Assembly (NCBI RefSeq): GCF_052115445.1
Contig: NZ_JBFRGR010000005.1
Coordinates: forward strand, 286,114-350,113
Direction of reading: 5' to 3'
DNA from: Paenibacillus_E sp052115445
Lineage (GTDB): Bacteria; Bacillota; Bacilli; Paenibacillales; NBRC-103111
DNA length: 64,000 nt
The position numbers were made by a program, and so were the translations under genes. Under the pieces are notes generated by a model. It ran no database searches, was not told the origin of the DNA, and worked only from the letters and a program-made list of their open reading frames with translations. Of this stretch, positions 36,001-43,142 are shown in pieces. The stretch's first letter is position 1; every line of letters begins with the position of its first letter.

Positions 36001-37387
36001 GAATGATTTTAATGAAAATAAAATCGAGTCCTATCTAAGCTCGTTGGCTCAATTTATTGCCGAAGCGAAAAGGCTTCTCCTTGATGGCGTGATGACGAAA
36101 GTTGATTTTGACAAGTTGGAGACGGAGGCGTATGCCTTAATTAATCGCTACCTTTCATTCGGTTCATTCGACAAGATAATCCGAGCAACGCATCCCGGCA
36201 CTTTAAAAGTTCCTGTTACCATCACAAACAATAAACCGTATGCCTTATCTGTCGATTTAACAAGTGCTGCAACAAATGGATTGGCGCTTGTCTTTGAGAA
36301 TCCTGTAACCGTGCCTGCTAATCAATCGGTTAGTGTAGAAGGAACATTGACGATTCCCAATCCATTAGCGGAAGATCATTATGTTATCGATGTAAAGTTG
36401 CAAATAGCCGGACAGAATGTATTAAGCACCCACATTGAGATCCTTTACAGTAAAAACTTACTGCTCAATCCCGGGTTCGAGCAAGTGACGAATTCGATCG
36501 CTACGGGTTGGCAAGGGACATGGACGACTGGGGAAGCCGCCGTTGCTTCAGGCAACTCTCATTCAGGCAACCGTGCATTAAAGTTAACAAAAGATAGCGG
36601 AAATACGCTGGTTAAACAACAAGTTAGTGTGATTGGCGGAGAAACCTACGATCTCTCAGCATGGTTAAAGAGTGAAGTTATCTCACCAGGCAAAACGCAA
36701 ATAAAAGTGGAGCTTTATAAAGATGTTCTGGGAGTAGCTGGTTACGTTAGCGAATTCAATAGTCAGCCGTATTATAATGTTGCAGAGTGGCAAGAAGCGA
36801 AGATGCAGTTTAAAGTACCTGAGAATGCAAATATAGCCGTTATTTATTTACGTGTATTTGGCCCAGGTACGGCATATTTTGATGATGTGGTATTGGAGAA
36901 AGTAGAGAGGCCCCAAATCGTTAACTTGTTGACGAATCCCGGGTTCGAGCAAGTGACGAATTTGATCGCTACGGGTTGGCAAGGGACATGGACGACTGGG
37001 GAAACATCCGTTACTTCAGAAAAATCCCATTCAGGCAACAACGCATTAAAGTTAATAAAAGCAGCAGCTAGCGGAGGTACTCTGGTTAAACAGCAGCTTC
37101 CTGTGAACGGCGGGGAAACCTATGATCTTTCAGCATGGTTACAGAGTGAAGTTACTTCAGCAGGCAAAACGCAAATGAAAGTGGAGCTTTACAAGGATGT
37201 TCTTGGGGCAGCTGGTTACGTCAGCGAATTCAATAGTCAGCCGTATTATAATGTTGCAGAGTGGCAAGAGGCGAAGATGCAGTTTAAGGTACCTGAGAAC
37301 GCCAATATAGCCGTTATTTACTTACGTGTATTTGGCCCGGGTACGGCATATTTTGATGATGTGATGTTGGCAAAAGTAAGCCAATGA
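33083..37387 (+). CDS. Secreted DUF4838 multidomain protein with FIMAH and CBM_4_9-like domains
   Basis: This 1434-residue paralogue of the SLH protein at 16647 has a Sec signal peptide (about 28 residues). There is no SLH; instead a FIMAH-type helical domain (about 33-120) is present, with PLSKQLDNALQQAKHQL and FLKHL. The DUF4838 core (about 130-770) includes GVTWLFPSDEW and HHWDMHPVLGDGPQPW. A CBM-like domain (788-940), a FIMAH-like helical segment (941-1027) and an Ig-like domain follow. Two nearly identical CBM_4_9 domains (1127-1273, 1281-1434) close the protein. ATG 33083 follows AGGAGGAGA; ATG 33041 in the same frame is possible. The enzyme is probably released, while its paralogue is wall-bound. 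Activity is unknown. Confidence 0.86.
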   Translation: MLKQKWMLWTLVFALVFTSMAGLPNTTTAQAPDSLTRSQINQVQTLLDSLIGSGGVQHPLSKQLDNALQQAKHQLEKGSIAQARKKMEDFLKHLTNEGMQKNITEAAKIQLEKAVTAVLEGEVPASNPPLYIVHDGQANAVIVKPEQSGAEINEAANAMSDYMERSTGVKLPINTVGQLGSLNLEPSTILLRIGEGSYPEDQALASEVAALHADGFIIAPSETQLIITSPTSVGTRNGVYAFLEKYVGVTWLFPSDEWTDVPHLNELVIPVERWKDEPTAFSLRRSMNMSDGNYGDVRYKWQRENRTLSASEIKLGHNMFTLFPVAKYGDTTAYPNFYPNNRPPAPGAYTGWQPCFSNPATVQVAIENIKEYFRNNPNEISFSLVVNDSNGFCEMNPAHPGYPANPTKNSVGLQHMSEIYYKWVNDVVSGVVADPLYANKWFSVYAYEAVIDPPAFPLHPQVIPVVTKDRLAWVDEEVEQKGKAQFDAWKEKATTLGWYDYMESFAYHAPRVYPHLVKDLYDYAVDHDVKLHHWDMHPVLGDGPQPWIIAKLGWNENQDVDVLLDHWYQAAVGSKAAADLKAYFEMWETFWRTDARASSWFQSSKNDVYLTMRNSSYLLLAQDEFLQGRTLLESVLTKAETPEQKLRAEQLLLQYEYYEASAYSYQSQRQINKPDNEVEALAILNGLDNTLESRLSASKRRAEFIQEFSKNPTLKYPVNPVTYNEVWTGWNANEFWYTKDFLNSCVTCNVYSEIMQKLHAFQQDIARPNLREFANLLNRIDLKNSLADNASFEDGTATWNLWKPDGTANIAVTNQNANSGFKSLVFTNAKQAGVWKNIDVKPGLLASSVKFFTPAGTTSQGTVQIVIELHTEKGKSTYFSKAMTLADYAGEWTEVTFFDELPAQIDGYDIKNILINTQIKNATDATVYLDDIGVYQVEYGAGDLKNVVYNYISGGKLTSTQAGAMLQALEEAENDFNENKIESYLSSLAQFIAEAKRLLLDGVMTKVDFDKLETEAYALINRYLSFGSFDKIIRATHPGTLKVPVTITNNKPYALSVDLTSAATNGLALVFENPVTVPANQSVSVEGTLTIPNPLAEDHYVIDVKLQIAGQNVLSTHIEILYSKNLLLNPGFEQVTNSIATGWQGTWTTGEAAVASGNSHSGNRALKLTKDSGNTLVKQQVSVIGGETYDLSAWLKSEVISPGKTQIKVELYKDVLGVAGYVSEFNSQPYYNVAEWQEAKMQFKVPENANIAVIYLRVFGPGTAYFDDVVLEKVERPQIVNLLTNPGFEQVTNLIATGWQGTWTTGETSVTSEKSHSGNNALKLIKAAASGGTLVKQQLPVNGGETYDLSAWLQSEVTSAGKTQMKVELYKDVLGAAGYVSEFNSQPYYNVAEWQEAKMQFKVPENANIAVIYLRVFGPGTAYFDDVMLAKVSQ
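36467..37379 (+). repeat. Tandem near-identical CBM_4_9 coding repeat
   Basis: Copies at 36467-36904 and 36935-37379 begin with the same string AATCCCGGGTTCGAGCAAGT and stay very similar to GATGATGTG at the end. They encode two consecutive carbohydrate-binding domains (NPGFEQVTN, then TGWQGTWTTGE). The DNA similarity suggests a recent duplication or ongoing gene conversion. Confidence 0.85.
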
Positions 37388-37460
37388 CTCCGGAATTCGA
37401 AGCATCGTCGTGGTTAGATGGCAGGAAACCAGAGATCATTCATTGAACTGTAATAGCTTA

Positions 37461-37497
37461 TTAACGCGTAGCCGCTGTATACGGTCTACGCGTTGTT
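37461..37497. terminator. Hairpin terminator, near-identical to the one at 31918
   Basis: It contains AACGCGTAG and CTACGCGTT as stem arms, with CCG/CGG inside and the same CTGTATA loop as 31918-31956. It lies 74 bp after the DUF4838 gene. Confidence 0.65.
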
Positions 37498-37593
37498 TGT
37501 GTTGTTCGAATAAATTATTTTGAACCCTAGCTTTAGGAGATCGCCACGAGCGTCGTAGTGCCTTTATGCGGTTTTAATCGTCAAGACTGACAC

Positions 37594-37734
37594 TTAAGTT
37601 AGGGCTGGTGGTTTTTGGGGATTGCCCCCTCCAATCAAAGCAGCCATCTTATTGTAATACCTCGGATTGTGGCTTGTGAATTCCCGGTGATGATATCGAA
37701 AGATGTTCTTGTTATTCGACACACATGAGGTCAC
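37594..37734 (-). pseudogene. Possible C-terminal coding remnant on the minus strand
   Basis: A start-less minus-strand frame of about 45 codons reads VTSCVSNNKNIFRYHHREF, then HNPRYYNKMAALIGGGNP, and stops at 37594-37596. The composition looks protein-like and the run MAALIGGGNPQKPP is not low-complexity noise. I cannot identify it. The rest of 37498-37978 shows no gene. Confidence 0.25.
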
Positions 37735-37978
37735 AATAAGTGTTTACACGCATTTGCAAGTTTATTTTTTTCTTTTGTGATTATGTATACCATGAAGTTG
37801 CTGAATGACTCGGCGGAGTTCCTAACAAAGCAGAAAATTAAGAAGGATGACTTCTAGATGTAGAAAGAGTGGGGCACAACTAACTCGAAAGCAAAGTATT
37901 CTATGCAAAGAATACTTGTCATTTTGGACAAGATATGATTATTTTATATTTACATAATTTACATAGAGGTGAGTCAAT

Positions 37979-38188
37979 GTGGGTGAGAAATTCGATTCAA
38001 TTCTTGCTACAGCACGAAAAGAAATTGGCATGTCCCAGGAAGAGCTTGCCAGGAAGGCTAATGTAAGTCGAGAAACAATCCGCAGCATTGAAAAAGGAAC
38101 GTCTATTCCAAATGTTTTATTAGCACTAGCTATAGCAGCCATAGTCGGTTTGGCAGTAGACAAATTATTTCGTAATAAAGGAGAGTGA
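37979..38188 (+). CDS. Small XRE-family helix-turn-helix protein
   Basis: This 69-residue protein has the Cro/CI fold: ARKEIGMSQEELARKANVSR, then ETIRSIEKGTSIPNVLLALA, ending in VDKLF. Such stand-alone regulators are common near phage remnants and small operons. GTG 37979 follows AGAGGTGAG. It lies in an AT-rich region and may control the small membrane peptide 9 bp downstream. The target is unknown. Confidence 0.75.
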   Translation: MGEKFDSILATARKEIGMSQEELARKANVSRETIRSIEKGTSIPNVLLALAIAAIVGLAVDKLFRNKGE

Positions 38189-38197
38189 GTTTGATGA

Positions 38198-38296
38198 ATG
38201 TTAACACTATTTAAAACAGTTGCTTTAGTCGTAGGTATCATCACAGCAACGAATACAATTGCGCAAAACATTAAACAACTAAAAAGTAGCCTATAA
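38198..38296 (+). CDS. Putative 32-residue membrane peptide
   Basis: The frame encodes MLTLFKTVALVVGIITATNT followed by a basic tail ending KQLKSSL. It has one hydrophobic helix (about residues 3-20) and follows the XRE gene by 9 bp. AAAGGAGAG lies 12 bp upstream, a little far. It could be a small membrane effector such as a toxin or holin-like peptide, paired with the regulator. Function is unknown and expression uncertain. Confidence 0.45.
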   Translation: MLTLFKTVALVVGIITATNTIAQNIKQLKSSL

Positions 38297-38540
38297 GGAG
38301 CGTCGAATGTCTAATGAATAGACTTCAGCTTAGTTCAAGTACCCCTGACTTGGATTTTTCTCAAAAAAAAGCAAACATTCAAGCGGATTATTAAGGTAGC
38401 CAAAGGTGTAGGGACATAATGGGGACGAAATTTATCATAGTACATCCTAATTGAGCCAAATAGAACGGAATGCGAACAGTTAAAAACCTTATTTATCAAG
38501 GAAGATCAGATTTGATCGGAATATAACTTATACGAGTGTC

Positions 38541-38595
38541 CATCTTGAGGGGGTGGCGCTCACAAGGCGTGAGGGTTCAAATCCCTCCGACCGCA
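38541..38595 (+). tRNA. 3' fragment of a tRNA-Leu(GAG) (pseudo-tRNA / integration-site remnant)
   Basis: The sequence runs from an anticodon loop CTTGAGGGG (anticodon GAG at 38547-38549) through a class II variable arm (GGCGCTCACAAGGCGTG). The T arm is GAGGGTTCAAATCCCTC, and the acceptor strand ends CGACCGCA. The 5' half (expected to start GCGGTCG) and D arm are missing. Integrases often target tRNA 3' ends and leave such copies. The terminator behind it is also retained. Confidence 0.7.
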
Positions 38596-38614
38596 TCCCA
38601 GTTTTACATGTAGG

Positions 38615-38642
38615 AAACCCTTACTTCGGTAAGGGTTTTTTC
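38615..38642 (+). terminator. Intrinsic terminator behind the tRNA-Leu fragment
   Basis: AAACCCTTAC (38615-38624) pairs exactly with GTAAGGGTTT (38629-38638) around a TTCG tetraloop, followed by a T-run. Confidence 0.85.
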
Positions 38643-38790
38643 TGTTTTATGGTTGCTTTTTAATATCTCGATCCCTACTTGCCTTCACTGCTTATGGGCT
38701 AGTGGGGATTTTTATTGCCCTCGCTAAGAGGGTTATTTGTCGATTGTGAGATAGCAATTATTCATTATCTCCTGTGAGCCCCTTTGCAAA

Positions 38791-38813
38791 AAGGTTGAAA
38801 AATGTTCAACCTT
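38791..38813. promoter_or_regulatory. 23-bp inverted repeat upstream of sulfatase 1
   Basis: AAGGTTGAA and TTCAACCTT are exact complements separated by 5 bases. The site is 78 bp before the sulfatase start, in position for control of the sulfatase-transporter operon. The response regulator or AraC protein encoded downstream are candidate binders. Confidence 0.55.
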
Positions 38814-38890
38814 ATTTAGATTGAAAATTATGAATACAATAGATACATATTAATGAAAACCCTTACATCACGAGGAGGAGGATTATACGC

Positions 38891-40351
38891 ATGAGAATGA
38901 TTTACTTAGATATTGATTCGCTTCGTCCGGATCATATGAGCTGTTATGGCTATAAGAGGCAGACGACTCCGAATATCGATAAAATTGCATCGAAAGGAGT
39001 TAGATTCAACAGCTGCTATACGGCTTCGTCGCCCTGCGTTCCATCAAGAGCGAGTTTTATGTCAGGTCGATTCGGTATTAACCATGGGGCATTAACACAT
39101 TGGGGACCTGGCGGAGAGTTCCAATATCCAGATGGAGATGGACACAGCGAAGAGGTTCCTTTCTTTACAAGGTACCTACGCAACGCTGGGTATAAAACAG
39201 TTACCTTCTCTACGTTTGGTGATCGGCATCATGCATGGTGGTATTTCGCAGGTTGGAACGAGGTNCATACGCACTCATTGAAGGAAGGCAACGAGAACGC
39301 TGATGAAGTAAATGGTGCCGTAATCCCATGGTTGAAACAACACGGCAAAGAAGAGAATTACTTCCTCCATATCCAATACTGGGACCCCCACACGTTCTAC
39401 ACGTACCCCATCGAGTACATGGAACGTTGGAAGGATGAACCGCTTAAAGAATTTCCGGATGAAGCGACGATCGCGAGTCAACAGCAAGACAGTTTCCCTC
39501 GTTCGGCTCAGTTCCTTCACTGGGGCAATAAATTTCCGGCAACAATGCCTGCACAAATTACGAACCGCGCTGATTTGAAGCATGCCATTGATGGTTATGA
39601 CGGTGGTATCAGCTACATGGATAAGTATGTGGGTGAACTCTTGGATACGCTGAGAGAGCTCGGCATCGAAGATGATGTGTGCTTCATTATCAGTGCTGAC
39701 CATGCAGAATCCATGGGTGAGCAAGGCATCTATCTTGAGCACGCAAGTGCTACAGAGGCTGTTCATCATATCCCTCTCATCATTAAAGTTCCTGGCGTTA
39801 CTCAGCCTGGACAAGTTATTGACAGTTTCGTTTATAATGTTGACGTAATTGCCACTATAACGGATATGGTCGGATTGCAAATACCCGTTGGGTGGGATGG
39901 CAAATCGTTTCTGTCTACATTGAAAGGTGAGCACTGGCAAAGCCGTGATTATTTGGTTATGGATCACGCGCTATATGTATGCCAGCGAGCTGTGCGTGAT
40001 GAGAAATGGTACTTCATCCGCACGTATCATCCAGGTATATACCTGCATTTTGATGAAGTGATCTTGTATGACATGGTGAATGATCCAAACCAATTGCGGA
40101 ACGTGGCTGCTGATTATCCGGAGATCGTAAGAGAAATGGATCACAGGCTCTCTTCTTGGCAGCATGAACAGTCGCGGAAGCCGGGTTATAAAGTAGATCC
40201 GATGCAAAAGGTGCTGGAAACCGGTCCATGGAAATACCTAAAACCAGAGGACTGGGTGCGCAGACTAGAGAAGGCTGGATGGCAAAGTGAAGCTAATATA
40301 ATCAGAAACCAATATAAGAGTGAGGCCCTGCAACCTGCCTATGACGGGTAG
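38891..40351 (+). CDS. Sulfatase (formylglycine type) 1
   Basis: This 486-residue sulfatase of the alkaline-phosphatase fold hydrolyses sulfate esters. The metal site begins with LDIDSLRPDHMSCYGY. The activation motif CVPSR (Cys49), the residue converted to formylglycine, is followed by ASFMSGR. Further motifs are QYWDPH and SADHAESMGEQ. No signal peptide is visible, so it seems cytosolic, acting on an imported substrate. Base 39265 is N. It leads an operon with an SsuABC/TauABC-like importer. No formylglycine-generating enzyme or anSME is in the window, so maturation depends on a gene elsewhere. ATG 38891 follows GAGGAGGAGG. Confidence 0.92.
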   Translation: MRMIYLDIDSLRPDHMSCYGYKRQTTPNIDKIASKGVRFNSCYTASSPCVPSRASFMSGRFGINHGALTHWGPGGEFQYPDGDGHSEEVPFFTRYLRNAGYKTVTFSTFGDRHHAWWYFAGWNEXHTHSLKEGNENADEVNGAVIPWLKQHGKEENYFLHIQYWDPHTFYTYPIEYMERWKDEPLKEFPDEATIASQQQDSFPRSAQFLHWGNKFPATMPAQITNRADLKHAIDGYDGGISYMDKYVGELLDTLRELGIEDDVCFIISADHAESMGEQGIYLEHASATEAVHHIPLIIKVPGVTQPGQVIDSFVYNVDVIATITDMVGLQIPVGWDGKSFLSTLKGEHWQSRDYLVMDHALYVCQRAVRDEKWYFIRTYHPGIYLHFDEVILYDMVNDPNQLRNVAADYPEIVREMDHRLSSWQHEQSRKPGYKVDPMQKVLETGPWKYLKPEDWVRRLEKAGWQSEANIIRNQYKSEALQPAYDG

Positions 40352-40383
40352 CTGTTGAATCAACTTAGAAGGAGTATACTACT

Positions 40384-41145
40384 ATGAATAAGATTCCAAA
40401 ATGGCTGCTAACGATTATTTCCATCGTTGCCGGGCTTGTCGTATGGTACCTGCTCTCTGCAATACCAAGTGTAGGAGCGATCATAACGACCCCTATTAAA
40501 GTGTTGAAAACATTTCAAACTGAAATTGCCAGCGGTCGTATGTTAACGAATGTTTGGGCGAGCCTGCTGCGTGTACTCGGCGGTTTCTCGCTGGGATTAA
40601 TCGTTGCGATTCCGGTCGCATTTGTCATGGCTTGGTATGCCATTGCTCGTGCCATCGTGGACCCTTGGATCCAATTTTTTCGTACAATTCCGCCAATTGC
40701 CCTAATCCCTCTCGTTATCGTATCGCAAGGTGTAGGGGAATCTGCGAAAATCAGTGTCATTTTTGTTTCAACTTTCTTGGTTATGGTGATCTCCATCTTC
40801 CAGGGGGTTCGCAATGTGGACCCCACGCTCATACGAGCTGCTAAAGTGCTAGGTGCCACAGATAAACATATTTTCCTAGAAGTGATTGTTCCTGCCTCAT
40901 TTCCTTATATTCTTGTTGGTGTAAGACTCGGGCTTGCTGCGGCATGGACGACCTTAGTCGCGGCAGAGTTGACAGGAGCTAACAAAGGGCTTGGCAATAT
41001 GATTATGGAAGCGAGTTTGTATTTCCGTATGGATGTTGTTATTTTAGGAATCATCGTCATAGGCATTATTGGACTTTCAATGGATAAATTCGTTCTCTTC
41101 TTGGAAAGGAGGCTGACAGGATGGCAGGAACTGCGGCAGGGATGA
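40384..41145 (+). CDS. ABC transporter permease, SsuC/TauC type
   Basis: This 253-residue membrane protein has about six helices and the BPD_transp_1 domain. The characteristic cytoplasmic loop is RAAKVLGATDKHIFLEVIVP (about residues 149-168). The closest kinds of system import alkanesulfonates, taurine, nitrate or thiamine precursors. Next to a sulfatase it probably brings in a sulfated or sulfonated compound. The start follows AGAAGGAG. Its 3' end overlaps the ATPase gene by 25 bases. Confidence 0.9.
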   Translation: MNKIPKWLLTIISIVAGLVVWYLLSAIPSVGAIITTPIKVLKTFQTEIASGRMLTNVWASLLRVLGGFSLGLIVAIPVAFVMAWYAIARAIVDPWIQFFRTIPPIALIPLVIVSQGVGESAKISVIFVSTFLVMVISIFQGVRNVDPTLIRAAKVLGATDKHIFLEVIVPASFPYILVGVRLGLAAAWTTLVAAELTGANKGLGNMIMEASLYFRMDVVILGIIVIGIIGLSMDKFVLFLERRLTGWQELRQG

Positions 41146-41948
41146 TTGGAGGGGGTGTGCAACGCGGCTCAGCGTCTAGCAAGATTGAGATTCGCGGACT
41201 CTCTAAGGTATACAATGGACGCAATGGCGAGACAATTGCACTTCAGAATACAGACCTCTCTATTATGGAAAATGAGTTCGTTTGTGTTGTAGGCCCGAGC
41301 GGTTGCGGCAAAACGACGCTGCTAAACATTATTGGCGGCTTAGAAGAAGCGACATCCGGCTCAGTCAAAGTCGATGGTGTAGAAGTCAAAGGTCCAGGTA
41401 AGGAGCGCGGCGTGGTGTTTCAGCAGTACGCGTTGTTCCCTTGGAAAACTGTACTGAAGAATATCGAGTTTGGTTTGAAACTGCGTGGATTAAACAAGCA
41501 GGAACGTCTTGAGCGGGCAGAGCATTATTTGGAACTGGTTGGATTGAAAGATTTTGCCCATGCGTATCCTAAGGAGCTGTCAGGCGGGATGAAGCAGCGT
41601 GTAGCTATCGCTAGAGCTTATGCTGTCGAGCCTGAGGTACTGCTCATGGATGAGCCATTTGGTGCATTGGATGCTCAAACCAGAGCGCAGCTGCAGGAAG
41701 AACTGCTTAAGACTTGGCAGAAGGAAAAGAAAACTTGTTTTTTCATTACACACGATGTGGAAGAAGCCGTCATTTTGGCACAGCGAGTCATTATAATGAG
41801 CGCTAGACCTGGGCGTATTAAAGAAATTATTGATGTAGACATCCCTTACCCGCGAGATCAGTCAACGAAACTGGATGAACGCTTCGTTCGGATCAAGAAC
41901 GAAATTTGGTCTAAAGTTTACCAAGAGTATTTAGAGGTATCTAAATAA
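41121..41948 (+). CDS. ABC transporter ATP-binding protein, SsuB/TauB type
   Basis: This 275-residue ATPase drives the adjacent permease. The Walker A motif is GPSGCGKTT (about residues 58-66), the Q-loop is VFQQYALFPW, the signature is LSGGMKQR and the Walker B region is VLLMDEPFGALD. ITHDVEEAV contains the switch His. ATG 41121 follows AAGGAGG and overlaps the permease gene. The TauB/SsuB subfamily call is from overall pattern and context. Confidence 0.93.
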   Translation: MAGTAAGMIGGGVQRGSASSKIEIRGLSKVYNGRNGETIALQNTDLSIMENEFVCVVGPSGCGKTTLLNIIGGLEEATSGSVKVDGVEVKGPGKERGVVFQQYALFPWKTVLKNIEFGLKLRGLNKQERLERAEHYLELVGLKDFAHAYPKELSGGMKQRVAIARAYAVEPEVLLMDEPFGALDAQTRAQLQEELLKTWQKEKKTCFFITHDVEEAVILAQRVIIMSARPGRIKEIIDVDIPYPRDQSTKLDERFVRIKNEIWSKVYQEYLEVSK

Positions 41949-42001
41949 GGGACTTATTCGTAGAAAGCTGAAGATACAGAAGACATAGGGAGGGTATTAT
42001 C

Positions 42002-43087
42002 ATGGTTAGTACAATTAAATCGTTGCCAAAGCTTTCTGTTACTGCAGCATTATTCAGTGTCGTTCTTCTTTTAAGCGCTTGCGGTTCAAGCGGTGGCTCC
42101 TCAGCTGTACAGACATCTAGCCCGCAAGGTTCGTCGCCAGTCACTACACCGGTTCAAGCGAAGACGGAAGCGAAAGTACAGACCATTAATTTTGGATATA
42201 TTCCGGATATGGGCGGAGCGGCTCCAGTGGCAATTGGAGAAGAGAAAGGTTTCTTCAAAGAGGAAGGCATCAAATTGAATGCGATTAAATTTCTAAGCGG
42301 GCCTCCCGAGTTTCAAGCTATGGCCTCTGGCGATGTAGACATTGCCTATATCGGACCTGGCGCTGCGTTCTTGTCTGCCCAAGGTCAAGGAAATATTATC
42401 GGACTTATCTCGCTAGGAAAGAGCGATATGGTTTTTGCAACGAAGAAATCAGGGGTTCAAGATTGGAAAGGTCTTAAAGGAAAAACAGTTGGTGTGCCAA
42501 AAGGGACCTCAGGTGAAATGGTTCTTAATTTAGGACTGGAAAAAGCGGGACTGAAACCAAGTGATGTGAATATCGTCAATATGGATGTCGCAGGTGCGGT
42601 TACAGCTTATGTGGCAGGTAAAGTCGATGCCGTAGCCATCTGGTCTCCTTATACGGTAGAAATTGAAAAGCAGATCGGTAAAGAAAATATGATCAAGCTA
42701 GGCGATAACAGCAGCTTCTTCCCCGACTACAGTTTCCCGGCCAGCTGGGTTGTGAGTCCTAAATTTCTGAAAGAAAAGCCAGAGCTTGTAGAGAAATTTA
42801 TGAAAGCAATGAACAAAACAACAGATTACAAAATCAGTCACATTGATGAAGCGGTCAAACTGACTGCGGCATATACTCAAGTGCCAGAAGATAGTCTTAA
42901 GCAAGAATTAGACTCCCGTGAGTGGATCGACAGCAAGAAGCAAGCTGAGGTGTTTAAGGATGGCTCGGCCAAGAAGTGGTTCGACAACTTGCAAAAACTG
43001 TTTGTTGACAATGGTAAGTTAACAAGTGTTGTTCCATCGGAAAACTTCTTGACGACAGGTCCAGCAATCAAAGCCGTTCAGCCATAA
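42002..43087 (+). CDS. ABC transporter substrate-binding lipoprotein, SsuA/TauA type
   Basis: This 361-residue lipoprotein has lipobox LLSACG (Cys at about residue 27) and a Ser/Thr/Pro linker. The NMT1/SsuA-like fold is indicated by INFGYIPDMGGAAPVAIGEEKGFFKEEGI, shown here in part only as family context, with FLSGPPEFQAMASGDVDIAY and LKGKTVGVPKGT. VDAVAIWSPY follows. It should deliver a sulfonate- or sulfate-ester-type ligand to the permease. It is the last gene of the operon and is followed by a strong terminator. Confidence 0.9.
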   Translation: MVSTIKSLPKLSVTAALFSVVLLLSACGSSGGSSAVQTSSPQGSSPVTTPVQAKTEAKVQTINFGYIPDMGGAAPVAIGEEKGFFKEEGIKLNAIKFLSGPPEFQAMASGDVDIAYIGPGAAFLSAQGQGNIIGLISLGKSDMVFATKKSGVQDWKGLKGKTVGVPKGTSGEMVLNLGLEKAGLKPSDVNIVNMDVAGAVTAYVAGKVDAVAIWSPYTVEIEKQIGKENMIKLGDNSSFFPDYSFPASWVVSPKFLKEKPELVEKFMKAMNKTTDYKISHIDEAVKLTAAYTQVPEDSLKQELDSREWIDSKKQAEVFKDGSAKKWFDNLQKLFVDNGKLTSVVPSENFLTTGPAIKAVQP

Positions 43088-43098
43088 AGGAGACTAAG

Positions 43099-43142
43099 CA
43101 TAAAGCAAGAGGAGGGCTTCATAGCCCTCCTCTTGCTTTATG
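43099..43142. terminator. 20-bp perfect-stem bidirectional terminator
   Basis: CATAAAGCAAGAGGAGGGCT (43099-43118) pairs without mismatch to 43123-43142 around the loop TCAT. The stop codon of the minus-strand response regulator lies at the loop (43119-43121), so the hairpin overlaps the last codons of that gene and ends both convergent operons. Confidence 0.85.

Larger units (their letters stand above)
38297..38890. other. Gene-poor stretch with tRNA fragment, terminator and operator
   Basis: No coding sequence is supported. The stretch holds the tRNA-Leu 3' fragment (38541-38595), its terminator (38615-38642) and a palindromic operator (38791-38813) upstream of the sulfatase. It is clearly richer in A and T than the catabolic operons. 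Confidence 0.6.

Noticed and set aside
36467..37379. Repeats considered as a CRISPR or transposon structure
   Set aside because: Only two long coding copies exist and they encode domains; there are no short regularly spaced repeats anywhere in the window.
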